64,000 bases of DNA from positions 310,001 to 374,000 of the forward strand of contig VTFK01000214.1 of NCBI GenBank assembly GCA_009617715.1, given 5' to 3'. The notes beneath the pieces are model-generated. The model did not search any database and was not told where the DNA came from. It saw only the letters and a program-made list of their open reading frames with translations. A program made the position numbers and the translations under genes. Shown piece after piece: positions 62,791 to 64,000 of the stretch (position 1 is the stretch's first letter; every line of letters begins with the position of its first letter). The DNA is from Plectrocnemia conspersa (taxonomy: Eukaryota > Arthropoda > Insecta > Trichoptera > Polycentropodidae).

Positions 62791-64000
62791 GTTTAGAATA
62801 TACAGAAAATATATACTTTATAATTAAAAGCGAGTTACTGATTTATAGTCATTTTATGGTTTACAAAAGATAATTAATATTACCAAGAGGCAGTAAACTC
62901 CTAATATAAAAGCAATAATAATATTAAATTAATGTTTAGATTTATCAGGGAAAATTACTATTATTATGTAATTGTTAATTTATTAGCTCGTATATATAAG
63001 TGTGTTATTTTTCATGATAAATTATTTTTTTATTTTTCTTTTGCTACGTGTTATTACCTATGAATTTTGCTGTTATAATAAAAAAATAACACGCTTTTTG
63101 GGCCACAATGCCTGCAAACTCTTTATATCTGAGTTCAGTAATATATTTTAAATTAGTGGTATCTGGAGGTTTTGTAATTTTTTCATTTTTCCATTTCTTG
63201 AAAGTTATTTTATTTAAAATATATTTTTACGTGCTGCCAAAAAATATCATCAGAGAATAACATTAAAAGAATAGATCTTATAAACAAATTTAAATAAAAT
63301 GCTCAGGAGCTTTATATTTAAATAAGTGATGTATTAAATCGGCGTATCACAAGGTTTTTTTAATTTTGAGTTTTATCAAGTATGTATAAAAAATCTCCGA
63401 TCACCTGTTGGGTTGTAGAATAAAAACCAATTTACTTATTGTTATTTTTACTACTGAAAGTACTCTTTATACGCGTTAAAATTAATATATTAAATATTGA
63501 ACTAAAATAATGCAAAAAGCTACTTTAAAATAATTTATCATATATTTTTTCCGTTTTTTAAATAACCGAATGAATTTTTGTGGGTTTTTGATATGAGAAA
63601 ATACTTAAAATATAAGCTGACATTTTTTTTGAATGGTATTAAAATAAGTTAAAATAAATGTTTTTCGTTTTCAAAGTCCTACTTAATTTATATTATTAGC
63701 ACAGGCGAATTTTATTTATAATAATAATTTATGTAGTAAACATACTTTATGACTTACTGTTTCTTAATATATACATTTTTTTTATTTCTGATAAATAAAT
63801 TTATTACAAATATATTATGCACAGTTCTACCTTTCGCAGTCCTGCTTTTGTAAATCAAACAATAATTCCAAATGGTAACAATGAAATGATAAGTGGCGTT
63901 TTATATTATAGCGTTCGTTGTCGCGTATAATCGTGTATAAATTTTGATTACAATATGCTTAAAGTATTCATTGTTACGAAACCTTTGGGTCAAATGGGGA
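62791..64000. other. AT-rich DNA, no gene seen
   Basis: A/T-rich to the window edge. A mixed word (GGCCACAATGCCTGC) near 63100 is isolated. Confidence 0.55.

Overview
The window looks like intergenic DNA from an arthropod, most likely an insect. It is roughly three-quarters A+T by eye. It carries decayed mariner, pogo-like and jockey/CR1-type elements and tRNA-derived SINE fragments, and I see no bacterial operon structure. I found no intact protein-coding gene, rRNA, functional tRNA or CRISPR array. Nearly all short open frames lie in AT-rich DNA, in GC-richer islands open on both strands, or in a TA microsatellite.

Layout: very AT-rich, low-complexity DNA is interrupted every few kb by sharply bounded islands of 150-600 bp with more G+C and intact CpG. 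The clearest are near 0.76-1.1, 2.35-2.66, 6.15-6.36, 7.56-8.14, 11.2-11.55, 13.7-14.2, 18.54-18.92, 21.04-21.54, 24.4-24.85, 26.27-26.67, 30.57-31.07, 37.75-38.06, 39.83-40.19, 42.0-42.43, 42.67-43.28, 44.15-44.52, 47.28-47.8, 48.04-48.43, 52.56-52.86, 53.4-53.65, 57.36-57.93 and 62.3-62.8 kb. They are rich in homeodomain-, Hth-, POU-, nuclear-receptor- and E-box-like words. The arrangement fits a regulatory gene desert beside, or inside a large intron of, a developmental gene; that is inference. The strongest support is a perfect 30-bp sequence shared in inverted orientation by the islands at 2.6 and 6.3 kb.

Transposon debris lies between the islands: two mariner transposase pseudogenes (16.8-17.45 and 19.8-20.6 kb), a 1.35-kb mariner-like terminal-repeat pair (44.7-46.05 kb), a 385-bp pogo-like MITE (50.2-50.6 kb), a possible hAT-like element (34.75-36.4 kb), and five non-LTR retrotransposon fragments (21.8-22.3, 25.1-25.6, 50.7-51.0, 58.3-58.9, 60.6-61.5 kb). 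There are also SINE fragments and two interspersed repeat families, each with two copies here. All recognisable TE coding parts are broken.

For the requested 'undescribed system', the best candidates are the island array with its inverted 30-mer, a 17-bp palindrome at 44,427, a possible non-coding exon at 33.09-33.33 kb, and the unclassified repeat pair at 39.0/55.8 kb. Whether any is new cannot be decided without comparative searches.
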